Origin: Flavihumibacter profundi
GTDB lineage: Bacteria; Bacteroidota; Bacteroidia; Chitinophagales; Chitinophagaceae
NCBI RefSeq assembly: GCF_020076305.1
Contig: NZ_JAIQXE010000003.1
Location: 496,001-560,000 of the forward strand
Reading direction: 5' to 3'
Length of the DNA stretch: 64,000 nucleotides
The notes beneath the pieces are model-generated. The model was not told the DNA's origin. It did not search any database and saw only the letters and a program-made list of their open reading frames with translations. Of this stretch, positions 18,998 through 27,221 are shown piece by piece (positions within the stretch are counted from its first letter, which is position 1; the number at the start of each line of letters is the position of its first letter). The position numbers and the translations under genes are program-made.

Positions 18998-19078
18998 CTT
19001 TTTATGGTTATAGAGAAATTAACGCCAAACTAGTACAAATTCGTATTTCTACCTATTTTCACAGCTCAATTTTACCAA

Positions 19079-19834
19079 ATGAGTTTATTATCGAATAAAG
19101 TCGCAATCGTTACCGGTGCAGCACGTGGAATTGGCGAAGGGATTGCACTTAAATTGGCTGAACAGGGCGCTAATATTGCATTTACTTATGTTAGTGAAGC
19201 TAGTTCCTCCAAAGCGGAAGCATTGGTGGAAAAGCTAAAATCAATGAATGTACAGGCAAAAGCATACCGAAGCAATGCCGGCATTTTTGAAGAATGCGAA
19301 CAATTTGTAAATGATGTAGTTGCAAGTTTTGGGAAAATTGATATCTGTGTAAATAATGCAGGTATCTCAAAAGACAACCTGCTACTTAGAATGACACCCG
19401 ATCAATGGGATGAAGTTATGGTTACCAATCTGAAGAGCGTATTCAATATGACCAAGCAGGTAATCAGGCCTATGATGAAGGCAAAATCCGGTAGTATCAT
19501 TAATATGAGTTCGATCATTGGCATTAAAGGAAATGCAGGACAAAGCAGTTATGCAGCTTCAAAAGCAGGTATTATTGGTTTTACCAAATCGATTGCGCTG
19601 GAATTGGGCAGCCGGAATATTCGCTGCAACGCTATAGCCCCCGGATTTGTTGAAACTGATATGACCCATTACCTTAAAGAAGGCAGCGGCGCAGATGAAT
19701 TCCTAAAGAAAATCCCGCTCGGCCGCTTTGGCACCACCGAAGAAATTGCCAACGTAACCCTGTTCCTGGCCAGCGAATTGAGTTCTTACATGACGGGACA
19801 AGTACTCAGCACCTGTGGTGGGCTCAATATTTAA
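19079..19834 (+). CDS. fabG: 3-oxoacyl-[acyl-carrier-protein] reductase
   Basis: Classical SDR, 251 residues, reducing beta-ketoacyl-ACP with NADPH in fatty acid synthesis. The cofactor loop is VTGAARGIGEG, then NNAGISKDNLLLRM (the NLLLRM stretch is characteristic of FabG), the catalytic serine in NMSSIIG, the YAASKAG Tyr-Lys pair, the APGFVETDMT loop and the FLASELSSYMTGQVL C-terminus. It stands alone on the plus strand with 81 bases upstream and 203 bases of non-coding DNA downstream. Confidence 0.93.
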   Translation: MSLLSNKVAIVTGAARGIGEGIALKLAEQGANIAFTYVSEASSSKAEALVEKLKSMNVQAKAYRSNAGIFEECEQFVNDVVASFGKIDICVNNAGISKDNLLLRMTPDQWDEVMVTNLKSVFNMTKQVIRPMMKAKSGSIINMSSIIGIKGNAGQSSYAASKAGIIGFTKSIALELGSRNIRCNAIAPGFVETDMTHYLKEGSGADEFLKKIPLGRFGTTEEIANVTLFLASELSSYMTGQVLSTCGGLNI

Positions 19835-20037
19835 TATCTGGATTTTTCGCCAGATGGCCTTCCGGAAATCAGGCTGCCAATAAATACTTTCAAGAAGAGG
19901 TAAATCAATAAACCTTACAATCTGTCTTTGGCCCTTTAGGACAATCATTTTTAGTCTTGCCTGTTAATAGTAAAGAATGCCGCCCACTAAAGCATGGGTA
20001 AGATAATTATTCCTGCTATTTTTGGCCACATAAATTG

Positions 20038-21060
20038 ATGACAATGAAATTGGTTTCTTACCTCCGTGAAGGACATGACCAGCTGGGAATTCTGGTGGAC
20101 GGATACTTGTTTGATATGGAAACCCTGCATCCAGACCTTCCCGGTAATATGAATATGTTCCTGCAATATTGGGAAGATTCTTATCCCGTTGCACAGATCG
20201 GTGAAAGAATGGTAAAGGAAGGAAGGATTCCACAAGAAAAAGGTTTTCCTATTGACCAGGCCTATATTCTTGCCCCTGTGCCCTTTCCCGCATCATGCCG
20301 CGATGGCTATGCTTTCAGGCAGCACGTAGAAGCAGCGCGCCGGAACCGCAATGCGCCAATGATTCCCGAGTTTGACCAATACCCCATCTTTTACTTTACA
20401 AACCATACCAGTATCCAGGGGCCTGGAGATATTATTTGCATGCCCGATCACCTGGAGAAACTGGATTTTGAACTTGAAGTGGCTATCGTTATCTGTAAAA
20501 CCGGCCGGAATATCAGGGCCGAAGAAGCTGATGAATATATTGGCGGTCTGATGATTATGAATGACATGAGCGCAAGAAGGCTGCAGATGGAAGAAATGCT
20601 GCTTAACCTGGGACCTGCAAAGGGTAAGGATTTTTCTACTGTCATTGGCCCATGGTTGGTTACCACAGATGAATTAGAGCCGCTTGAAATTCCTGCCAGG
20701 CAAGGGCATACGGGGAAATGCTGGAACCTTAGTATGGAATGCCATGTAAATGGCATTCCCGTTAGTAAAGGAAATGTAGGCGACATGGACTGGACATTTG
20801 CCGAAATTATTGAGCGCTGTTCCTATGGCGTTACACTTCATCCGGGTGATGTAATTGGCAGTGGAACGGTAGGTACGGGCTGTTTTCTGGAATTGAACGG
20901 AACAGGAAAACTGAATAATCCCGACTATCCCGAGCAATGGTTAAAAGAAGGTGATGTAGTTGACCTTGAAATCAATGGCCTGGGAGTACTCTCAAATACT
21001 ATCGTAGCAGAACCAACAGAATATTCTATCCTGGCTTTAAAAAAAACAAATACTACCTAA
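20038..21060 (+). CDS. Fumarylacetoacetate hydrolase family protein
   Basis: Cytosolic C-C bond hydrolase or related enzyme, 340 residues. The FAH fold is seen in YPIFYFTNHTSIQGPGD, the metal-binding acidic residues in DFELEVAIVICKTGRN and IMNDMSARRLQ, the KGKDFSTVIGPWLVT segment and the conserved GDVIGSGTVGTGC loop. Two starts are possible: ATG at 20038 or at 20044, six bases later. The next gene, a flavin reductase, follows after 7 bases. In Bacteroidota this pairing often lies near homogentisate or other aromatic catabolism genes, but none are in the window, so the substrate stays open. Confidence 0.9.
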   Translation: MTMKLVSYLREGHDQLGILVDGYLFDMETLHPDLPGNMNMFLQYWEDSYPVAQIGERMVKEGRIPQEKGFPIDQAYILAPVPFPASCRDGYAFRQHVEAARRNRNAPMIPEFDQYPIFYFTNHTSIQGPGDIICMPDHLEKLDFELEVAIVICKTGRNIRAEEADEYIGGLMIMNDMSARRLQMEEMLLNLGPAKGKDFSTVIGPWLVTTDELEPLEIPARQGHTGKCWNLSMECHVNGIPVSKGNVGDMDWTFAEIIERCSYGVTLHPGDVIGSGTVGTGCFLELNGTGKLNNPDYPEQWLKEGDVVDLEINGLGVLSNTIVAEPTEYSILALKKTNTT

Positions 21061-21067
21061 CGCACTC

Positions 21068-21952
21068 ATGCAAATAACACTTTCGGAAATTTCACCTGCT
21101 CAATGCCAGCAATGGTTACAACATGCCATTGCACCGAGGCCAATTTGCCTAGCTTCAACAATTAATGCTGCAGGACAGGTAAACTTAAGCCCTTTTTCGT
21201 TTTTCAACTTGTTCTCGATGGTGCCGCCAATTGTTATTTTCTCCGCCTCCAGGAGAATGCGCGATAATACCACAAAACATACATTGGAAAACGTATTTGA
21301 AGTTCCGGAAGTAGTGATAAATATCGTTGATGATGATATGGTACAACAGGTTTCCTTAGCGAGCTGTGAATTCCCCAAAGGTGTAAATGAATTTATAAAA
21401 GCCGGATTTTCTGAAGAACCCGCTACCCTGGTAAAGCCCCCTATGGTTAAAGAGAGTAAAATAAAAATGGAATGCAGGGTAATAGAAGTTAAACCCCTTG
21501 GCACTAAAGGAGGAGCAGGAAACCTGGTGATATGCGAAATACTTCGTATGCACGTTGCTGATAGTATACTTAATGAACGGGGAGATATGATCGAACAGCA
21601 GAAACTACATCATGTTGCCCGGCTTGGCGGACATTGGTACTGCAGAGTGGATACCAGTAACCTTTTTGAAGTGGAAAAACCCAATACCCAATTAGGCATA
21701 GGTATTGACGCTTTACCAGAAAATATCCGGAATAGTACAATTCTAAGTGGTAATGACCTTGGCCAGTTAGGCAATATCCATGAACTGCCAATGGTCGACC
21801 CTGCTTTTGATGATGAAAGACTTCGCAGCATCTTCCAGTATTACGCAATAGACCCAAAGGAAATGGAAAAGGAGCTTCATCTTTATGCCAAATCATTGCT
21901 ACAACAGCATAAGACAATGGATGCATGGCAGGTCTTGTTATCTCTCCAATAA
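21068..21952 (+). CDS. Flavin reductase-like domain protein
   Basis: A 294-residue protein whose first 200 or so residues form an FMN-binding split barrel: the IAPRPICLASTINAAGQVNLSPFSFFN start is a family hallmark, followed by PPIVIFSASRRMRDNTTKH and VINIVDDDMVQQVSLAS. The tail is helical (FDDERLRSIFQYY, KEMEKELHLYAKSLLQQHK). It may reduce flavin for a partner oxygenase or directly bind a substrate. It is co-transcribed with the FAH-family gene, which suggests an aromatic-acid route by analogy. No transmembrane or signal segment is seen. Confidence 0.88.
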   Translation: MQITLSEISPAQCQQWLQHAIAPRPICLASTINAAGQVNLSPFSFFNLFSMVPPIVIFSASRRMRDNTTKHTLENVFEVPEVVINIVDDDMVQQVSLASCEFPKGVNEFIKAGFSEEPATLVKPPMVKESKIKMECRVIEVKPLGTKGGAGNLVICEILRMHVADSILNERGDMIEQQKLHHVARLGGHWYCRVDTSNLFEVEKPNTQLGIGIDALPENIRNSTILSGNDLGQLGNIHELPMVDPAFDDERLRSIFQYYAIDPKEMEKELHLYAKSLLQQHKTMDAWQVLLSLQ

Positions 21953-22208
21953 ACCCCACTGGTATTTTTTGCAGATTTTCCCATCCTCAATAATTGTTTT
22001 AGTAAGAAATACCTAACCGGGGGAAAATGCTGGTTATGGTTAGGGAAAACCAATTACCCCAAAATATGTACCTGTACTACTTGCAATAATTCATAATTGC
22101 TTTAATAATCCCGTATTTATCAATTTCAACCACGCAATCTGCCGGCCTAGATTTACATCATATTCCACAAGAAACAGTATTTATTGTGAACCGTTTAAAT
22201 TGATAGTT

Positions 22209-22898
22209 ATGGCAGAGAATTATATCCTTTTCATTGTTTCCCTAACCAGCTTTTTGCTGTTTTTATTAAACGTGGCTGCCGTTCCTGGCATGAATCTCCT
22301 GGATATTATTGAAAGCAGAAACAGCCAGCCTGGAATTTATTCCCTTTCAATACGTAATGTATTTTCTATGCTGATCACCTTGGTGCCAGTTATGCTATCA
22401 CTTTATTCAGATTATTATTTCAATGCTTACAGGCTACCATCAGCTGCTGAAAAAAATGCGGTATTCTTCACCGTTTTTCTATCAGTACTGGCATTGGGGA
22501 TTGGTGTTCAGTCGGGCCGTAATGTAATAAAGGAGTGGGGCAAAAAAAACCCAATTAACCTGAGTTGGTTTTCAGTAAATATATACCTGGCAAGCCGCAT
22601 CCTCTATATCATCAGTTATGAATTGTATTTCAGGGGATTCCTGTTTTGGTATTGCCTGCAATTCATGAATCTTACCGGAGCCATAACTGTAAATCTTGTT
22701 TTTTACCTGGTGGCCCATTACAAGTGTAATCAGCAGATTATCTTAGGCTGTATTCCAATGGGTATACTACTGTGTCTCTCCAATTTCTTCATGAACAGCA
22801 CCCTGCCCGCGATCCTGATCCATTTGTGCCTTACCATTCCCTATGAATTTGTCCTTGGTAAAAAAATAACTCTTCACACAAAATCTTATGCAATATGA
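22209..22898 (+). CDS. CPBP-family intramembrane protein, catalytic motif degenerate
   Basis: A polytopic protein of 229 residues (ATG at 22209 preferred over the upstream TTG at 22200). Hydrophobic helices lie near 5-25, 50-66, 84-101, 121-137, 143-170 and 178-205. The region ISYELYFRGFLF matches the EExxxR motif of CPBP/Rce1-type proteases but has Tyr137 in place of the first glutamate; later histidines occur in FYLVAHYK and ILIHLCLT, the last lacking the usual Asn. It is probably related to CPBP proteases but may not be active. The stop overlaps the epimerase start (ATGA). Confidence 0.6.
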   Translation: MAENYILFIVSLTSFLLFLLNVAAVPGMNLLDIIESRNSQPGIYSLSIRNVFSMLITLVPVMLSLYSDYYFNAYRLPSAAEKNAVFFTVFLSVLALGIGVQSGRNVIKEWGKKNPINLSWFSVNIYLASRILYIISYELYFRGFLFWYCLQFMNLTGAITVNLVFYLVAHYKCNQQIILGCIPMGILLCLSNFFMNSTLPAILIHLCLTIPYEFVLGKKITLHTKSYAI

Positions 22899-23902
22899 AA
22901 GTATTAGTAACAGGGGCTGGCGGATATATTGGGAATCCAATTGCACACCGCCTGGCAGAGGAACAGCATCATGTAATTGCCTTAGTCAGGTCACCAGCTT
23001 CAAATGTCCACTTGAATCATCCTAACATCCAAATCATGACCGGTGATATCACCCTACCATCTTCCGTTCAGGCCGCAATGAAAGGGTGCCAGCAGGTTTA
23101 CCATGTAGCTGGCTATGCAAGGCTTTGGTCGCCCAACCCTTCAGTTTTTTACAATGTTAATGTAGATGGGACAAGAAACCTGCTTCTTGCAGCACTGAAA
23201 GAAAATGTGGAAAAGTTCGTCTATACATCCAGCACAGCAGTTTTTGGGCCTTCGCTTATGCAACCAACCATAGAAAACGACCCAAGGTCCTTTGCTTTCG
23301 ATAACGATTATGACCTCTCAAAACATCTTGCAGAACAGGAAGTGTTTAAATATATTAAACAAGGCCTTTCTGCGGTGATTGTAAATCCCAGTAGGGTATA
23401 TGGCCCGGGGTTAGACTCACCTAGTAATGCGATAAGCAGAATGTTGAAAAATGCCTTGCAGGGGCGATTTATTTTCTTGCCCGGAAAAGCAAGCACAATA
23501 GGCAACTACGCATATATAGATGATGTCGTCAACGGACATATCAATGCTATGCACCTTGGTAAAAGCGGTGAACGTTATATACTTGGTGGAGAAAATAAAT
23601 CTTACCAGGAAATTAAAGACAGTATTACAAACATTATAGGCCCCTCTCCCGTTGTCCAGGTTCCGATGGCATTCTTTAAACTTTTTTTATTGGGCATGAT
23701 TTCTTATAAAAAAATCACCGGGCAGGATGCAATATGCAGCGCTTCCGGAATAATGCGATATACTAAAAACAGTGCATTTGATTGCAGCAAAGCAAAGGCT
23801 GAAATAAATTACAGGATTACCCCATTTGATGTAGGTATAGAAAAAACTATTCAGGAAATAATAAAAGAACTACCATGTCATCCGGAATTTTCACACTTAT
23901 AA
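22895..23902 (+). CDS. NAD-dependent epimerase/dehydratase (extended SDR)
   Basis: A protein of 335 residues with the Rossmann entry VLVTGAGGYIGNPIAHRL, VYHVAGYARLW, the catalytic serine in VYTSSTAVFG, a YDLSKHLAE Tyr-Lys pair in place of YxxxK, and the substrate-domain start VNPSRVYGPG. It resembles the 3-beta-hydroxysteroid-dehydrogenase/dihydroflavonol-reductase type, including enzymes acting on lipid or polyprenoid alcohols, rather than nucleotide-sugar epimerases. It overlaps the CPBP-like gene by 4 bases and the broken SDR gene by 28 bases, so these form one operon. Confidence 0.88.
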   Translation: MKVLVTGAGGYIGNPIAHRLAEEQHHVIALVRSPASNVHLNHPNIQIMTGDITLPSSVQAAMKGCQQVYHVAGYARLWSPNPSVFYNVNVDGTRNLLLAALKENVEKFVYTSSTAVFGPSLMQPTIENDPRSFAFDNDYDLSKHLAEQEVFKYIKQGLSAVIVNPSRVYGPGLDSPSNAISRMLKNALQGRFIFLPGKASTIGNYAYIDDVVNGHINAMHLGKSGERYILGGENKSYQEIKDSITNIIGPSPVVQVPMAFFKLFLLGMISYKKITGQDAICSASGIMRYTKNSAFDCSKAKAEINYRITPFDVGIEKTIQEIIKELPCHPEFSHL

Positions 23903-24726
23903 CAGGTGCCAGCGAAGGTTTAGGAAAAGCCTTAGCACTGGAGTGCGCTAACAGGAAAATGAACCTTATCCTTGTTGCTTTACCCGGTAAAGAACTGTTT
24001 CAACTCGCAGGTGCATTGGAAAGGAGTTTCCAAATTAAGGTAGCCGTTTTTGAAAAAGATTTGACCATTGAAGAAGAGTGCAGTTCACTTTACCATGAAA
24101 TAGTTGAACAAAAATGGGAAATCAATATGCTGATCAATAACGCAGGTTTGGGCAATTGCTGCGCATTCGAGGACGGCCAGCTTGCAGGATTTCAGCAATT
24201 GATAAAATTAAATATCATGGCCACAACCATGCTAACCAGACTATTTATTGATCTGCTTAAAAAACAAAAGAAATCTTATATACTCAATGTTAGTAGTCTC
24301 ATTGCATTTTTCAATTTGCCTAATAAACAGGTTTACGGGGGGACAAAATCATATATCTATTATTTCTAAAAATGCCTGAGAAATGAACTGGCGCACTTGA
24401 ACATATCTGTTTCCGTGCTATGCCCGGGTGGCATGAATACCAATCCTAGGTTGTACCAGCTGATGAGTTCAGGAAATTGGTTTGTCCGCAATTCAACGAT
24501 GTCGCCCGAATCTGTTGCGGCCATTGCCATAACCGGATTATTGAATGGGCAGACTGTTTTGATTCCTGGAAAATTAAACCGGCTATCTCTGGTAATTAAT
24601 AAACTACTGCCCCGAAATCTGCACAAATACTGCACAAGGTTACTTACTAATAAAGTCACTTCACCTTCAATCATTCAAAGCATTAACCAGTATGAAACAC
24701 AAGTCAGCCTTCCGGCATCAGCCTGA
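23875..24726 (+). pseudogene. SDR-family oxidoreductase interrupted by one in-frame stop
   Basis: One reading frame of 283 codons encodes a complete SDR of the DltE/YqjQ type except for a TAA at 24367-24369. Before the stop lie TGASEGLGKALA, NNAGLGN, the catalytic serine in NVSSLIAF and the YGGTK pair; after it, in the same frame, KCLRNELAHLNISVSVLCPGGM and the rest of the substrate domain continue normally. The expected residue at the stop is Ser (TCA), so one C-to-A change explains it. The truncated 164-residue product would lack the substrate loop. It overlaps the epimerase gene by 28 bases. A sequencing error is the alternative. Confidence 0.8.
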
Positions 24727-24754
24727 TCTCTTTTTTAATACTTTTACTTTCTGA

Positions 24755-25183
24755 AATGGGTCTGACTCAAATGCATTTGCATTCTGGCGACATAAAAACC
24801 ATCATATACATCCTGGGAATATCAGGGTAACTCCAAAGCAAAGAACAATTTTGGGAAAGATCTGCTTTGTATTATTTATTCCGGCACTGTTCTGGAATAA
24901 TTATTACATTCTGTTTACCGGCTATATTTTTTGATGCTCGTATTACTTCATAAGCCATTAGATGCTTCATCAGAGAAGGGTAAAATACCTGTTTCCAGGT
25001 TCATTGAAATTTCACATGCACCACCACAGTAGGTTCGCGAAATATTGCTTCGGATTTAGCTGTCTTTGGTGGGATATTTTATTTGGTACCCAAACACCAA
25101 CCCAAACAACAGTAATTAATAAGAATATTGAGTTTTATTTTAACAAGGACAAATTTGGCGAAGCAGAACGAATTGAAGCTTAA
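24755..25183 (+). pseudogene. Remnant of a sterol desaturase / fatty acid hydroxylase gene
   Basis: A single frame holds a recognisable C-terminal two thirds of a di-iron membrane hydroxylase, with stops TGA at 24932-24934 and TAG at 24959-24961. Visible are HKNHHIHP (HxxHH box), a membrane stretch ILGKICFVLFIPALFW and the terminal block KFHMHHHSRF followed by WWDILFGT, matching HHLHHYKHGDQGF and FWDLVFGT of the intact gene at 28850-29485. The N-terminal part is missing between the SDR end and this remnant. An ATG at 24962 would start a 73-residue fragment lacking most histidine boxes. The gene is judged dead. Confidence 0.75.
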
Positions 25184-25207
25184 TCAAAATTTATTAACCA
25201 CATTTGC

Positions 25208-26242
25208 TCAGCCAAGCATCATTTCCGGGAAAAGCAAGTCTAAAGCAACTCCCTTTTGCGGATAATTATCCATCAGGTAACCCAATACTTCAGGGATATT
25301 ATTGGAATAGGTTTTTTGAATGGCTTTACCCATAGCAACCCAATTCAGGAATTGTCCGGTAAATTTTTCATCCATTTGTTTCAGTGCAGTAATTCCCATT
25401 TTCTCCAGGGCGGCAGCATTACAATGTTGTTCATACTGACCCTTAATAGGCACAACCAGTAAATTCTTCCCTAAATGCAACACTTCTGCCGGTGTTTCAA
25501 AACCGGCACCCGTAATCACCCCGTACGCACTAATCAGGCTTTCATTGAACAAGCGTTGTGATACCGGTATTAGTTTAACATTTCCAACCGTGCTTACTTG
25601 TTTAACAACTTTTGAAAAAACTTCAAAACGAAATGATGCCAACTTCGAAAATTGGGCGATCAGGAACTCATCACTGCAAGCAGATAAGTATACCGTAATA
25701 TGGCCAAGGTTCTTCGATTTAGCCTGCAATATTTCTTTTTTAATGACCGGTTCGAAAATGAAATCATCATATTTCTCGAAATGGAGGCCAATATATTGCG
25801 ATGCGATAGCGTAATTTTTAAGTAGAAACTCACCAACCAGGTCCTTATTAGCAGGGCGTGGCGCTAGCGGAGAATGGAATGAAGCCTGGTGACCAAAGTT
25901 TACAGAGGGAACTTTTTTATAAGCACAGGCCAGCGAAGTGATACACTCAAAATCATTAATTACTACGTCATATTGCTCTACAGGCAATTCCTTAATTTCC
26001 TTCCAGACACGGTACGGGTTTATTTGCCTGGCCAGTTTACTATATTGCAGGCCGCCATTGTTATTATAAAATAAGCTTAGTCCCTTGCTACGAAACCGTA
26101 CGGGAAGTTCGTTCTGTAATTGGCTATTGGCGCCGCTTAAAAAAATATCCACTTTGCCATACCTCCGCAGGTATGGCAGAAGCTGGGTTGCCCGGCTGAT
26201 ATGACCATTACCGGTCGCTTGTACGGCATACAATATTTTCAT
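25208..26242 (-). CDS. Glycosyltransferase of the MurG/MGDG-synthase-like GT-B fold
   Basis: A protein of 344 residues without a signal peptide. It opens with KILYAVQATGNGHISRATQLL, where GxGH is the acceptor-side loop of GT-B enzymes, and carries the donor-side signature GAGFETPAEVLHLGK with VPIKGQYEQHCNAAAL, which binds the nucleotide-sugar. A mid-protein YDVVINDFECITSLAC also fits. The group includes lipid and cell-wall glycosyltransferases. It lies 11 bases downstream of the LpxH-like gene, and the pair probably makes or remodels a membrane glycolipid (inference). Specificity is unknown. Confidence 0.85.
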   Translation of the reverse strand: MKILYAVQATGNGHISRATQLLPYLRRYGKVDIFLSGANSQLQNELPVRFRSKGLSLFYNNNGGLQYSKLARQINPYRVWKEIKELPVEQYDVVINDFECITSLACAYKKVPSVNFGHQASFHSPLAPRPANKDLVGEFLLKNYAIASQYIGLHFEKYDDFIFEPVIKKEILQAKSKNLGHITVYLSACSDEFLIAQFSKLASFRFEVFSKVVKQVSTVGNVKLIPVSQRLFNESLISAYGVITGAGFETPAEVLHLGKNLLVVPIKGQYEQHCNAAALEKMGITALKQMDEKFTGQFLNWVAMGKAIQKTYSNNIPEVLGYLMDNYPQKGVALDLLFPEMMLG

Positions 26243-26253
26243 GTCAATACATT

Positions 26254-27120
26254 TTAAATAGCAAGTGAATTCACATAAAGATTTACCTCGTCGGTTACTA
26301 CATTCAATTTTGGTTCAACTATTTCCAGCTTGGAGTCTGTAAATTCCTTTTCATCATACGTATAAATATGCCAGTCGTTCTGGTAGTACTCAAGGGCTGT
26401 CAAATGTTCAACCCAATCACCCGAATTAAGGTACATCACCTTCCCTTTTTCGGTTTCTACCATTCTTTTCTGGGGCTGGTGTATATGTCCGCAGATTACA
26501 TAGTCATATTTTTTCTCGATGGCGATTTCTGCTGCAGTAAGTTCAAAATCATTGATTCGGGTTACAGCCTTATTGACGCTGGCCATAACAGATTTTGACA
26601 ATGAGATGCGATCACGGCCAATCACTTTAAGCAGGTTATTTATCAGCCGATTCAACAATATTAATAATCCGTATCCACTGCTTCCAAGCTTTGCCCAGAA
26701 TTTTGCAGCACCCCGGGTAGTATGATCGAAAACATCTCCATGAAAAATCCAGGTCATTTTATGGTTGATTTCAATAACCAGTTTATCAGTCAACTGGAAA
26801 TTTCCCAATTCTATATCACAATACCGGCGCATGAATTCATCGTGGTTGCCAGTTATGTAGATGACCCTGGTGCCATTTGCCATCATACTGAGGATTTCCT
26901 TCACAACTGCAATATGCGCCTGGGGGAAATAATGCTTGGTAAACTGCCAGGCATCAATGATATCGCCATTCAGGATAAGCATTTGCGGAGTGATGCTCTT
27001 AAGGTAGTGGAGCACTTCCTTTGCCCTGGAGCCATAAGTACCCAGGTGGAGATCCGATAATATGGCAACATCTAGCTGGCGTTTTTCCATTTCAGGAGGT
27101 TTGTCAAAATTCGTAACCAT
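26254..27120 (-). CDS. Metallophosphoesterase, UDP-2,3-diacylglucosamine diphosphatase-like
   Basis: A 288-residue calcineurin-type phosphoesterase with all metal motifs: SDLHLG (D, H), NGDIIDAW (GDxxD), TGNHDEF (GNHD), IFHGDVFDH and CGHIHQPQ (GHxH). It is similar in length and motif spacing to the LpxH-like proteins annotated as UDP-2,3-diacylglucosamine pyrophosphatases in Bacteroidota. Whether it does the lipid A step or another lipid diphosphate is uncertain. It precedes the glycosyltransferase gene by 11 bases on the minus strand and is divergent from lysS. Confidence 0.88.
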   Translation of the reverse strand: MVTNFDKPPEMEKRQLDVAILSDLHLGTYGSRAKEVLHYLKSITPQMLILNGDIIDAWQFTKHYFPQAHIAVVKEILSMMANGTRVIYITGNHDEFMRRYCDIELGNFQLTDKLVIEINHKMTWIFHGDVFDHTTRGAAKFWAKLGSSGYGLLILLNRLINNLLKVIGRDRISLSKSVMASVNKAVTRINDFELTAAEIAIEKKYDYVICGHIHQPQKRMVETEKGKVMYLNSGDWVEHLTALEYYQNDWHIYTYDEKEFTDSKLEIVEPKLNVVTDEVNLYVNSLAI

Positions 27121-27174
27121 GTATTAGCAGCCTGTAAAGGAATGGTTAAGGAATAGTGAACCCTTGCTAAGAAA

Positions 27175-27203
27175 TTGTTATCCACTCAAATACATTATTT
27201 TTG
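27175..27203 (+). promoter_or_regulatory. Bacteroidota-type promoter of lysS
   Basis: TTG at 27175-27177, an 18-base spacer and TATTTTTG at 27196-27203 (a full TAnnTTTG match). The transcript would start near 27209, about 13 bases before the lysS ATG at 27222, which also argues against the longer frame starting at 27201. Confidence 0.6.
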
Positions 27204-27221
27204 CGCTTCAAATTTTGGTGC

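Noticed and set aside
19834-19860. Short hairpin after fabG (ATCTGG/CCAGAT)
   Set aside because: Only six base pairs, an 8-base loop and no T run afterwards.
19835-20037. Possible RNA gene or small protein in the spacer between fabG and the FAH-family gene
   Set aside because: No tRNA-like fold, conserved RNA motif or family-like frame was seen; the frames present are short shadows.
21953-22208. Possible tRNA or riboswitch in the 256-base spacer before the CPBP-like gene
   Set aside because: There is no cloverleaf, no CCA-type acceptor pairing and no recognisable riboswitch core.
24367-24961. Reassigned stop codons or programmed readthrough in the SDR and desaturase frames
   Set aside because: Three different stops (TAA, TGA, TAG) occur in two adjacent broken genes with an additional N-terminal loss, while other genes in the window use normal stops. 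Gene decay is simpler.
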